A stretch of DNA of 64,000 nt from Limnospira fusiformis SAG 85.79 (GTDB lineage Bacteria; Cyanobacteriota; Cyanobacteriia; Cyanobacteriales; Microcoleaceae): contig NZ_CP051185.1 in the NCBI RefSeq assembly GCF_012516315.1, positions 3,787,363-3,851,362 of the forward strand. Direction: 5' to 3'. The stretch's first letter is position 1. Every line of letters starts with the position of its first letter. The notes under the pieces were generated by a model. The model searched no databases, had not been told where the DNA came from, and saw only the letters and a program-made list of their open reading frames with translations. Shown here in pieces: positions 40,283-49,133 of this stretch. The translations under genes and the position numbers were made by a program.

Positions 40283-40942
40283 AGCAACTCACTCATTCAG
40301 CACAACAACTCAATTCCGTGTGTCCGTCTGCATATCCCCGATTTATAGTCGGGGCCTTCGCTTCTGACACCATCCCTCCCCTAAGCCGCCTGGAATACCC
40401 AGTTATCCGCCTTGGTTGACTACTCAGTAATAGGCTAAAAACCCACCGAGAGCAACTTAGGGGTTATCCCGTTCCGAAAATCGCTTTGGTTCCTGGCCTT
40501 AGAGTCTTCCTTTCTACCGGGGGCCCTTTGAGTGCCTAGTTATTCCCTACAGAAATAACCTGTTAACGTTGGCAACAACAACGTTTTCTCGCCCCATACA
40601 TATAAGGCAGGGTATACCCGCCTAATTTGGAGTCTAACGGTAGTTCTCCCAGAAGTTCGCTTCCCTACTCATAGCCAGCTACAGGGCGCTTAAATCCCCA
40701 TTTAACAGGGTTTACGCCCAATTCCCGCTTCACGGATTGATGACCAGTCGCTACCGTGGGGAACTGTTTTCACTCCCGCACTTGGAGGGTTGGACTTGGA
40801 GATTTTTTGATTCTGATACTTCCCATATTGGGACTTTTCAGATTTCCGCACCAACAAGCGATATTCAGTTGTCAAGGGTTTATATCCCCTTGCAGCCTTT
40901 CCCCCAGGGGATTTTCCCCAGTTTCAGGCTAACGGGTCGCAC

Positions 40943-40957
40943 TATTGCATGACTCCT
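40943..40957 (-). promoter_or_regulatory. argC ribosome binding site and first base of its start codon (exon 1 end)
   Basis: On the minus strand AGGAG (40957-40953), then TCATGCAAT and A at 40943, directly before the intron. After splicing AGGAG stands nine bases from ATG, an ideal distance. The in-between ATG (40950-40948) would read only ATG CAA TAT GAG TAA after splicing, so it is not the start. Confidence 0.85.
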
Positions 40958-41091
40958 AACATGATTAGCTTTTGAGATAAGTCTTGTGACTTACCCAGAC
41001 CTTTTAGAACCTTTGATAGAGACTTTCACATCATACCCATCCTAGTTCTGTTGCTGCATTGTAGTATCAAATTTCCCCATAGTGCAGAAGT

Positions 41092-42285
41092 CTATATTCG
41101 CCATCCCATTTCTGACAAGGTTTTTTTGAGCAGTTTGGCCTGGTGGGGGTTGGTTTGTTCATATAGGCTTATGGCTGTTTGAAAGGCTTTCAGACTATCG
41201 GGAATGTTGCCAATACCTAACAAAGCCGCCCCTAAATTTTGGTAGGCTTCCCCATGGTGAGGGTTAAGAGAAATCGCTTTTTGATAAGATGCGATCGCTT
41301 TTTGGGAATTTCCCATCGCCCGTAGAGTCATACCCAGATTATAGTAACCTAAGCTAAATAATGGATCAATTTCTATCGTCGTTTCATAGGCACTTTGGGC
41401 CCCTTTTAGGTGGCCCCTCTCTTTCAGCAGATTTCCCAGATTATTATAAGCCCCTATTTTTAATTGAGGGAATACATTAACTGCGATCGCCTTTTTATAT
41501 TGTGCTTCCGCCGCCTCTAGTTGTCCCCTTTTGCTATAGGCAATTCCTAGGTGATAATGCAATTCATACATAGTCCCCCCCTCAATTCCAGATGCCTGCT
41601 TTAGCCCTTTTTCTAACAGGTCAATACCTGCTGAGAGTTTACCTAATTGCACATACAGAGCCCCTAATTTACTCGCTAAGTAGGGATCATCGGGATGCTG
41701 TTTTAAATAGCTTTCCATAGCTTGACAAGCCCTTTGTTGTTTATTCCTGGCGGCGATCGCATCCGTGCTATATCCATAATGAGCGATCGCTATTTCCGGA
41801 ATAGAACCTATCCGCCAGTCAGGTTCCCGCCGCAAAATCTCCATCACACTATCATCAACCAAAGCATGATAAGGGCGAGAAAAATACAGATCCGGATGAT
41901 TTCTAAACAGTCGCGACACCAAAGAATAAGGAGACTGCACCGCCCCTATTTCCTGTCGCACCAAGTTAATCAGCAAATAATCTTCCTGGTTAATCAAGCT
42001 CCGAATTTTCGGAATAATCCCCTCCCTTAATCGCTCATCTGCATCTAATACCAAAACCCAGTCACCTGTCACATATTTTAAACCCGCATTTCTCGCCGCC
42101 GCAAAGTCATCACACCAGCTAAACTCATACACTCTCGCCCCCATATTTTTAGCTACTTCCGGCGTTCCATCTCTAGAACCTGTATCCACCACTATCATTT
42201 CATCTACTAACTTTCCCACCGTCTGTAAACATTCCCCTAACTGATGGGCTTCATTTTTGGCAATTATACAAAAGCTAAGTTTCAT
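41092..42285 (-). CDS. family 2 glycosyltransferase with TPR repeats
   Basis: About 397 residues. The N-terminal GT-A domain has SFCIIAKNEAHQLGECL, MIVVDTGSRDGTPEVA and LVLDADERL (the DxD-like metal site). From about 215 onward there are five or more tetratricopeptide repeats (DPYLASKLGALYVQLGKLSAGIDLLEKGL, YYNLGMTLRAMGNSQKAIASYQKAISLNPHHGEAYQNLGAALLGIG and others). This SunS-like or 'TPR domain-containing glycosyltransferase' layout is common in cyanobacteria; acceptor unknown. Start chosen at MKLSFC (42285) rather than 42294. It is upstream of argC on the same strand, 149 bases before the intron. Confidence 0.88.
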   Translation of the reverse strand: MKLSFCIIAKNEAHQLGECLQTVGKLVDEMIVVDTGSRDGTPEVAKNMGARVYEFSWCDDFAAARNAGLKYVTGDWVLVLDADERLREGIIPKIRSLINQEDYLLINLVRQEIGAVQSPYSLVSRLFRNHPDLYFSRPYHALVDDSVMEILRREPDWRIGSIPEIAIAHYGYSTDAIAARNKQQRACQAMESYLKQHPDDPYLASKLGALYVQLGKLSAGIDLLEKGLKQASGIEGGTMYELHYHLGIAYSKRGQLEAAEAQYKKAIAVNVFPQLKIGAYNNLGNLLKERGHLKGAQSAYETTIEIDPLFSLGYYNLGMTLRAMGNSQKAIASYQKAISLNPHHGEAYQNLGAALLGIGNIPDSLKAFQTAISLYEQTNPHQAKLLKKTLSEMGWRI

Positions 42286-42294
42286 CTCTATCAA

Positions 42295-42521
42295 CTTTAT
42301 CCAAAACTTTGAGTATTATTATACCCAATCTATTCCTATCTCCAAGTCCCTCTCCCAGGGGGGGAGAGGGATTGAGGGTGAGGGCAATGTATTAAGCGAC
42401 TGGTGAACCAGCTGTAATTTACCCAAGTCTGGGATAATTACTACAACTTAATTAACCATTAATTGCCTACTTATTAACCCTAGATTCATCCATTTTATAC
42501 TACCCAAATTCCCAGGATTTA
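42295..42521. repeat. spacer with a G-run/C-run dispersed repeat
   Basis: Contains CCTCTCCCAGGGGGGGAGAGGG then ATTGAGGGTGAGGGCAATG (about 42351-42389 in two parts), related to the sequence at 20208-20252. The rest is AT-rich with no ORF. Confidence 0.45.
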
Positions 42522-43477
42522 TAGCATTAGTAAAGGTGGTTAGGACGCAGCTTAGAGAAAGGAATCCATGGCATCATGGAGAGAATCAAACTGCTCAATG
42601 CAGTGGCGAATGCGGGCTTTCAACCACGACCAACATTTCTCTATCTTGTTGAGGTCTGGCGAATAAGGTGGTAGATAGAGCAAACGGCATTGAGCCGCCT
42701 CCACTAGCTCAGGAATCCGTCCCCCTTTATGAAACGTTGCATTGTCTAGCACTAGAGTCTGACCTGGCTTCAGTGTTGGAATTAAGATGAACTCCAACCA
42801 CAACTCAAACACTGTCCGATTACAACAACCCTCAAAGGTAAAGGGGGCTAAGAGTTGTTGATGACACCATGCCACAATCATGCTCACCCTGCCCTGCCTC
42901 TTCCCGGATTTGAGGGCATGGAAGCGTTGTCCTTCCTCACAGTAACCATAAGGATAATCCGAGTCTTGACTATTGATGCCAGCTTCATCGAGGTAAACCA
43001 ACTCTTCCGGCTCCATATGTTGAATCTGAGCAATAAACGCCTCTCGCTGTTGCTTCCAACGTTCTTGGTAGCCGTAAGTTTTTTTCTGGTGAAGCCAATT
43101 TTCTTCAAGGCTCTGGATATGGTGCGAGGAGAGATGTCGTCATCCCAAAGTTCAGCCATTTGAGCGGAGGTTTTGTGGCCATGCTCTTGGGCAAAAGCCT
43201 TGAATTTTTGCCAGTCGGTAATTTTGTGGTTATTGCCAGGTGGGTGATTAGGTTTAGGGAGGAAGTCTCCGGTCTGTGCTTTTCTTTGCAGCCAGAGATT
43301 GATAGTGTTCCGGCTGACATGGAAAACTTGACTGGCTTCTGTTTTGGGCATACCGTCTAGTTCAATTGCATCAATAACTTTTTGTCTGAGGTCGTAACTA
43401 TAGGGGGCTGGCATTTTGGGTCTTCTTAGTCATCTCGTCCTCTCCATTATACGTCCTAACTTTCCTGTCTGGTGCTA
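42522..43477 (-). mobile_element. full-length IS630 element (956 bp)
   Basis: Same ends and length as the element at 12054-13009, with TA at both outer sides (42520-42521, 43478-43479). Inserted between the glycosyltransferase promoter region and the integrase terminator. Confidence 0.9.
42552..43414 (-). pseudogene. IS630-family transposase with an A7 frame break
   Basis: Start MPAPYSYDLRQKV at 43414. The run of seven A residues (T7 near 43079-43085 on the plus strand) shifts the frame after IGFTRKK; the DDE part (YLDEAGINSQD, LVLDNATFHKGG, YSPDLNKIEKCW) continues in another frame and ends MDSFL at 42552, a few residues early because of a changed stop region. Functional only if slippage occurs. 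Confidence 0.83.
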
Positions 43478-43489
43478 TAGTGTAAAAGA

Positions 43490-43517
43490 AACCCCCTAGG
43501 TATTTAGCCTAGAGGGT
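43490..43517 (-). terminator. rho-independent terminator after the integrase gene
   Basis: On the minus strand ACCCTCTAGG, loop CTAAATA, CCTAGGGGGT, followed by TTCTTTT. It lies 25-52 bases after the integrase stop. Good stem plus T-rich tail. Confidence 0.75.
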
Positions 43518-43541
43518 ATTGTGTTGTGGGTTTATTGGGGG

Positions 43542-44945
43542 TTAATCGTCTAACTGATAGATTAATCTAAGTCCTGCTTTCATTTCTGGTGATTCTGGGT
43601 CAATACCATGATTGAGTAGTGTTTGCTTTGCCATATCTAGTGGCAATGGTTGTCGGTGGTGGCGTGTTAAGATACCTAACTCTGTGGCAAGGTTGCGACG
43701 TTTTTTGTATTTGCTGTCATTAATCGCTACCGAATGTCCAAAGCAGCGTGCCCTGATTTCTTGTGGTATCCCGTTCATTTCTCCCAGTTGATTAGCTAGA
43801 TGTCGGAAAGCTAATGCTTGAGTAAATCCCCACTTATGGTGTTTAAGCCATTTACGATGATTATCATTAAAACCGCTAGGGTCCTTGGCGTTTGTAATAG
43901 GTAAACAGACGTTATGAATTCCTAGGCGGTTAATCAAAGCCTTGTCTTTTGACATTGGTATTGCTAACCTTTGACCTGTTTTGGTGCTACTGCCAAAGTA
44001 AGTAAACTCACCAATAACCAGCACTAACTCAAGGTTATTAGGGTCAGATATGGCCGGGAAAGTAATGCCGTCAATCTTGACTGTCTTATCTAGGTTCTGA
44101 CTTGCTGCAATCTCTGATGGTCTCAATCCATATAAAGCACACATTGCCGACACCCAACATCAACCATCACGTGCTTGACGTTCCCTTGAATTCTCATAAT
44201 CAGTGTTACGCTCCTTGTCTAGCAAGCCTAGCAAGGTATCCAAGTCTACACTCTGGGATTCAGTAAACACTGTTTGGGTAGGGTTAATCTTTTCTAGTTT
44301 CTCTAGTGCTTTTTTGCAGTCAGCGTGTTCTGCTACCTGTTTTAATCGGTAGTATCTGTCTTTAAAGGTTTTGCTACCTACCGGGTTGCTACCGTCCTGT
44401 AATGGGCTATACAGTGCTTTCTTGATACCCTCCCAGCTAACATAATCATCCCAGTCTGTGACTTTGTTAAATACATCAAGGAAACAGGTTTTAAATGACT
44501 TAACGTCACTAGCCATATCGCGAGAGCGCTTCCGTTTAGTGTTCTTGTGTACCCCATTAAAGTAATCATCTTCCATCTCTTTAAACACTTGGCGATAGGT
44601 GATTAAGTCGTTTTCTAGGGGAGTTTTGTTTTCGTCAAGAATAGTGGCATTGTACCAGTCCAGCCATTCAGACACCGACTGAAATTGTCCGTCAAGGGAT
44701 TTATGAACTAACCAAGCCTTATCAACAGCCTTGCGGATACCCTCTGGGGTAAACTGACAATTACAGCCCCGTTGTTTACGCTCTCCCGTCTCCGGGTCAG
44801 TAGTGATGTCTAGCTGAATTGTCCCCCGGTTACGCTTAATCCTGACACCTTTGGGGCATTGCTTACGGGACAGATTGAAAAACTCAAGAATATCCTGAAA
44901 GCCTTGATATGTACCACTATGTGTACTGTTTGTACTTGCACTCAT
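43542..44945 (-). pseudogene. tyrosine recombinase/integrase with one in-frame TGA
   Basis: The two parts (44160-44945 and 43542-44153) are in the same frame and separated only by TGA, in ARDG(TGA)CWVSAMCALYG. The N-terminal part has a SAM-like core-binding region. The catalytic part has the expected order R (GLRPSEI), K (around GQRLAI), (Y/A)xxR (LAFRHLANQLG), H (CFGHSVAI) and Tyr (SKYKKR). Joined length is about 467 residues, like cyanobacterial phage-type integrases. A single base change, for example TGG to TGA, explains the break. The rest of any integrated element is not visible. Confidence 0.78.
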
Positions 44946-45747
44946 TTTACACTAACTCCTAAATGTGCGATCGGCTTTGAGTGCACTAGAGTGACGGTAG
45001 AATAAGGGTTTTAGGGTTTCAACTAGGACTTAATCCTGTGAGATTTCCCATAATTCTCGGAGCAATTATATTATCTTTTACCTGTTGAACAGCTACGGCA
45101 ATTATTAACAATTGCCAGGCTAACCACCAGTCCAGAAAGGCGACAATAATAGCGACGGTGCCAATTCCTCAAGTCGCTCCAATAAAGGGGATCATCTCCA
45201 TGAAACCAATAAACACGGCAAATCATAGGAAATATGGAACCCCTAAAAAAAAGAACATTGGAGCCAAAGTGAAGGCTATAAATAGCCCTAAGATTAACTG
45301 TCCAGATCAAAACTTCTGGAGATTTCTCGGCAATGATTCAGTTAAGACTAACCGGATTTTTGGCGAAATAATTATAGTTAAAGCAGGCCATAATCTATCG
45401 CCATCAAGCAGCATATAAAAGGAGAAAAATAAAATTAAAATTAGGTCAATCAACCAGTTAAAATTCCCAAAAACTAACCCCAGAATTTTGCTGGCGATCG
45501 CCTGTGCTTTTCCTTGTATAGCACCAGACAGGAAAGTTAGGACGTATAATGGAGAGGACGAGATGACTAAGAAGACCCAAAATGCCAGCCCCCTATAGTT
45601 ACGACCTCAGACAAAAAGTTATTAATGCAATTGAACTAGACGGTATGCCCAAAACATAAGCCAGTCAACTTTTCCATGTCAGCCGGAACACCATTAATCT
45701 CTGGCTGCCAAGAAAAGCACAGACCGGAGACTTCCTCCCTCAACCTA

Positions 45748-46705
45748 TAGCACCAGACAGGAAAGTTAGGACGTATAATGGAGAGGACGAGATGACTAAG
45801 AAGACCAAAAATGCCAGCCCCCTATAGTTACGACCTCAGACAAAAAGTTATTGATGCAATTGAACTAGACGGTATGCCCAAAACAGAAGCCAGTCAAGTT
45901 TTCCATGTCAGCCGGAACACCATTAATCTCTGGCTGCAAAGAAAAGCACAGACCGGAGACTTCCTCCCTAAACCTAATCACCCACCTGGCAATAACCACA
46001 AAATTACCGACTGGCATAAATTCAAAGCTTTTGCCCAAGAGCATGGCGATCAAACCTCCGCTCAAATGGCTGAACTTTGGGATGACGACATCTCTCCTCG
46101 CACCATATCCAGAGCCTTGAAGAAAATTGGCTTCACCAGAAAAAAAACTTACGGCTACCAAGAACGTGATGAGCAACAGCGAGAGGAGTTTATGGCTCAG
46201 ATTGAACAGATGGAGCCGGAAGGGTTGGTTTACCTCGATGAAGCTGGCATCAATAGTCAAGACTCGGATTATCCTTATGGTTACTGTGAGCAAGGACAAC
46301 GCTTCCATGTCCTCAAATCAGGGAAGAGGCAGGGCAGGGTAAGTATGATAGCCGCATGGTGTCATCAACAACTCTTAGCTCCCTTTAGCTTTGAGGGTTG
46401 TTGTAATCGGACAGTGTTTGAGTTGTGGTTGGAGTTCATCTTAATTCCAACATTGAAGCCAGGTCAGACTCTAGTATTGGACAATGCAACGTTTCATAAA
46501 GGGGGACGGATTGCTGAACTGGTGGAGGCAGCTCAATGCCGTTTACTCTATCTTCCGCCTTATTCGCCAGACCTCAACAAGATAGAGAAATGTTGGTCGT
46601 GGCTGAAAGCCCGTATTCGCCACTGCACGTGAGCAGTTTGATTCTCTCCATGATGCCATGGATTCCGTTCTCAAAGCTGCGTCCTAACCACCTTGACTAA
46701 TGCTA
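45748..46705 (+). mobile_element. inner IS630 element inserted in another IS630
   Basis: Starts TAGCACCAGACAGG, ends CTAATGCTA, with TA duplications at 45746-45747 and 46706-46707. 958 bp. Same orientation as its host element. Confidence 0.92.
45811..46632 (+). CDS. IS630-family transposase (A8, in frame, C-terminus shortened)
   Basis: 273 residues: HTH (SYDLRQKVIDAIELDGMPKTEASQVFHVSRNTINLW), then the DDE set YLDEAGIN, LVLDNATFHKGG, PPYSPDLNKIEKCW. The A8 run keeps the frame. It ends RIRHCT because of CACTGCACGTGAGC where other copies have CACTGCATTGAGC, losing about 18 residues after the last catalytic Glu. All catalytic residues remain, so activity is possible. Confidence 0.82.
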   Translation: MPAPYSYDLRQKVIDAIELDGMPKTEASQVFHVSRNTINLWLQRKAQTGDFLPKPNHPPGNNHKITDWHKFKAFAQEHGDQTSAQMAELWDDDISPRTISRALKKIGFTRKKTYGYQERDEQQREEFMAQIEQMEPEGLVYLDEAGINSQDSDYPYGYCEQGQRFHVLKSGKRQGRVSMIAAWCHQQLLAPFSFEGCCNRTVFELWLEFILIPTLKPGQTLVLDNATFHKGGRIAELVEAAQCRLLYLPPYSPDLNKIEKCWSWLKARIRHCT

Positions 46706-46796
46706 TAATCACCCACCTGGCAATAACCACAAAATTACCGACTGGCAAAAATTCAAGGCTTTTGCCCAAGAGCATGGCCACAAAACCTCCGCTCAG

Positions 46797-47417
46797 ATGG
46801 CTGAACTTTGGGATGACGACATCTCTCCTCGCACCATATCCAGAGCCTTGAAGAAAATTGGCTTCACCAGAAAAAAAACTTACGGCTACCAAGAACGTTG
46901 GAAGCAACAGCGAGAGGAGTTTATTGCTCAGATTGAACAGATGGAGCCGGAAGGGTTGGTTTACCTCGATGAAGCTGGCATGAATAGTCAAGACTCCGAT
47001 TATCCTTATGGTTACTGCCAGGAAGGACAACGCTTCCATGCCCTCAAATCAGGGAAGAGGCAGGGCAGGGTGAGCTATATGGCCCCATGGTGTGATCAAC
47101 AACTCTTAGCTCCCTTTACCTTTGAGGGTTGTTGTAATCGGACAGTGTTTGAGTTGTGGTTGGAGTTCATCTTAATTCCAACATTGAAGCCAGGTCAGAC
47201 TCTAGTATTGGACAATGCAACGTTTCATAAAGGGGGGCGGATTGCTGAACCGGTGGAGGCGGCTCAATGCCGTTTACTCTATCTTCCGCCTTATTCGCCA
47301 GGCCTCAACAAGATAGAGAAATGTTGGTCGTGGTTGAAAGCCCGCATTCGCCATTGTATTGAGCAGTTTGATTCTCTCCATGATGCCATGGATTCTGTTC
47401 TCAAGGCTGCGTCCTAA
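46797..47417 (+). pseudogene. 3' part of the outer IS630 transposase
   Basis: Continues the split gene: GFTRKKTYGYQERWKQQREEFIAQIEQMEPEGLVYLDEAGMN, LVLDNATFHKGGRIAEPVEAAQC, PPYSPGLNKIEKCW and the full-length C-terminus DAMDSVLKAAS. Asp is replaced by Gly in SPGLNK, next to the catalytic Glu. Separated from its start by the inner element. Confidence 0.82.
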
Positions 47418-47914
47418 CCGTATTGACTAGTGCTATATTTGATTGAGTAGTTGTTGCTGTAAAATCCCCACATAAAAGGGTAAATTATGTTCATAACTCC
47501 AGGATTGAAATAGGGCTAACTGCTGCTGTGCAGACTCAGCCAATTCGGGTAATTTGGTAATAAATTGTCTAGTCTGATTTAACACAGGAGGAAGCACGGT
47601 TAAACCCACAATGACAACGACGGTCGCCGCCACCAAATAAACCAGTGCCGCCGCGACTCCCCTAGGGATAAATCGTTTTCACTTAGCCACAGGTGCATTG
47701 AGAATAAATGCAACTAATGCAGCGACTATTAAAATAGTAACCAACTCCCCCACATAATTAATAGTTTGTAGGGTAAGACCTCCAGCAATCAGAATTAATA
47801 TCCAAGAGATTAAGAACTGCTGTATAGGTGAAAATATGGAATTCATTAGGGCTTGATTTTTAACTATAGACTTTCAGATTGTACGGAGGCAAATTAGATG
47901 GTCAACCCCAGTAA

Positions 47915-48766
47915 TTAGACTTCTACTGTACCCTGAGACACCTGATCATGTTCAACCATAAACACATTAGAGTAAAGGTTGGCAACAATTTGTTTACCTT
48001 GTTGGGTAAGAGACAAGTAATTTAAGGCATCTTTGACATAAGGATAAACACCATTCCAGTAGAATTTAGGATAGTTCTTGCGTAGGTCTTCTGGGCTTTT
48101 GTAGCCAACTCTTTGATTAAAGCCAGTTTCCTCAAATTCGTAAAATAAAGCACTGATTTTTTTCAGGTAACGAGGATCTGAGAGTTGACCAATGAGATCA
48201 GCCGCCCGAACCAAACCGGGATAGTTCATGGTATTCTGATGATCGGATTCTTTGGGGACTGGAAACCGGGTCAGTTCGATATTATGCTTAATGACTTCAG
48301 CATCAATCAGTTTATGGCCGCCAAAGCGTTCTTCAATAAATAATTTAGCGCGATCGACATGGAAAGGGGTGAGACTAGCATCAGTACATCCGTCTGGTAG
48401 TTCTACCATGGTTCCGCGTCCGGTAGCAAAGGTATTTTCTCGATCGCGACGACAAACGCCTTTGACATAACCAATATCGTGACAAACTAGGGAGATGATG
48501 TAGTGTAGCCAGTCTTCACAGGATACGCCACCCTCGCGGATATGTTTTCCCCGCAGGATTTCCTGTCCCACTAATGTGACCATAATTGTATGTTCGACAT
48601 CGTGATAAAGGGCATCACTATTGGCAATGTTTTCTAGAGCCATGTTTCCAGCCCAGCCAATAATCTCCTCATAGTTGGATTTATAACCTCCGTGGGTGCG
48701 GCGGTAACCTTCCCGAATTAGTTCAACAAAGGCATCAATTAGACATTCCGTGGCATTAAAAACCAT
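47915..48766 (-). CDS. HD-domain metalloprotein (Npun_R2479-type)
   Basis: 283 residues. His and Asp ligands of an HD phosphohydrolase are visible in NSDALYHDVEHTIMVTLVGQEIL and LHYIISLVCHDIGYVKGVC, with a later HVDRAKLF and HNIELTRFP. The family is widespread and conserved in cyanobacteria but its substrate is unknown. It lies just upstream of the AI-2E pseudogene on the same strand, with about 70 bases between. Confidence 0.85.
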   Translation of the reverse strand: MVFNATECLIDAFVELIREGYRRTHGGYKSNYEEIIGWAGNMALENIANSDALYHDVEHTIMVTLVGQEILRGKHIREGGVSCEDWLHYIISLVCHDIGYVKGVCRRDRENTFATGRGTMVELPDGCTDASLTPFHVDRAKLFIEERFGGHKLIDAEVIKHNIELTRFPVPKESDHQNTMNYPGLVRAADLIGQLSDPRYLKKISALFYEFEETGFNQRVGYKSPEDLRKNYPKFYWNGVYPYVKDALNYLSLTQQGKQIVANLYSNVFMVEHDQVSQGTVEV

Positions 48767-49133
48767 ATAGGCCCGTCCTGGCTATGTTTTGATTATAGAT
48801 AAACTACTGACGAGGTATGTACTATAGCACTCAGCCTATATCCTAATCTACGAAACAGAATTATCAAAAGCGATCGCCCCCAGACTGGTAGCGGGGACAA
48901 ATCAGAATTGGTAAAGCTGAGTTAATCTATGTAAATAGATGTGAACTAGTGGAGACCTCGCGCCACAGACTCTCAAGGAGCCAAACCCCTTAAAAAATAA
49001 GGCTTTTTCGGCGGTATCCCTCAGATATTTTTCTCCTCGGTTCCCAGGGACACCTGGAAATTGTGAATTTTAAGAGGAATTTACGCAACTTTTCTTTACA
49101 ATATATTTAAGGAGTGCCGGGGGAGGATTACTC
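48767..49133. other. divergent spacer with hairpins, upstream of the RND adaptor
   Basis: No ORF. TCCCAGGGACACCTGGA (about 49040-49056) can form a stem-loop, and AACCCCTTAAAAAATAAGGCTTTTT (48986-49010) holds another short hairpin followed by T residues. GGGGGAGGATTACTC precedes the GTG start of the next gene. A structured leader or small RNA is possible but I cannot name one. Confidence 0.4.

Larger units (their letters stand above)
39015..40942 (-). mobile_element. group II intron inside the argC start codon, encoding a maturase
   Basis: On the minus strand it starts GTGCGACCCGTTAGCC (40942) and ends GCTTAGTTTAAC (39015), 1928 nt. Domain V is at 39055-39089 and the domain VI stem follows. 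A hairpin at 40565-40585 (AACGTTG/CAACGTT) shows the loop 5'-TTGTTGC-3' on the minus strand; its TGTTGC pairs at all six positions (one G-U) with the last six exon bases GCAATA, as EBS1-IBS1 must. The exons join as CAATA|TGAGTAATC, restoring ATG. The intron differs from the ORF-less ones at 5.4-16.4 kb in its 5' domains but has a similar domain V. Confidence 0.92.
45519..47435 (+). mobile_element. outer IS630 element, split by a second IS630
   Basis: Pieces 45519-45747 and 46708-47435 form one element of about 957 bp flanked by TA in the AI-2E gene (45517-45518, 47436-47437). The split is at AACC|TA|ATCACCC in the 5' part. Its transposase N-terminus also has a stop (AAAACATAAGCC near 45653), so it decayed before or after the nesting. 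The 3' ORF 46797-47417 keeps an A8 run and the DDE motifs. Confidence 0.9.
45012..47846 (-). pseudogene. AI-2E family membrane transporter, interrupted by nested IS630 elements
   Basis: On the minus strand from ATG 47846: MNSIFSPIQQFLISWILILIAGG, YVGELVTILIVAALVAFILNAPVAK, then TGA, KRFIPRGVAAALVYLVAATVVVIVGLTVLPPVLNQTRQFITKLPELAE to LLNQI, where an IS630 enters. Beyond the insertion (45518 downward): AQAIASKILGLVFGNFNWLIDLILILFFSFYMLLDGDR, then GVPYFLWFAVFIGFMEMIPFIGA and DNIIAPRIMGNLTGLSP. These are PerM/YdiK family segments. Lesions: the IS insertion, TGA near 47680, at least one more stop near 45165, and loss of the C-terminus at about 45018. Confidence 0.85.

Noticed and set aside
44154..44159. 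TGA recoded as Trp or selenocysteine in the integrase, TnpB and AI-2E genes
   Set aside because: Intact genes in the window end with TGA (for example 19104-19106 and 22032-22034), and the broken genes also carry TAA, TAG and frameshifts.
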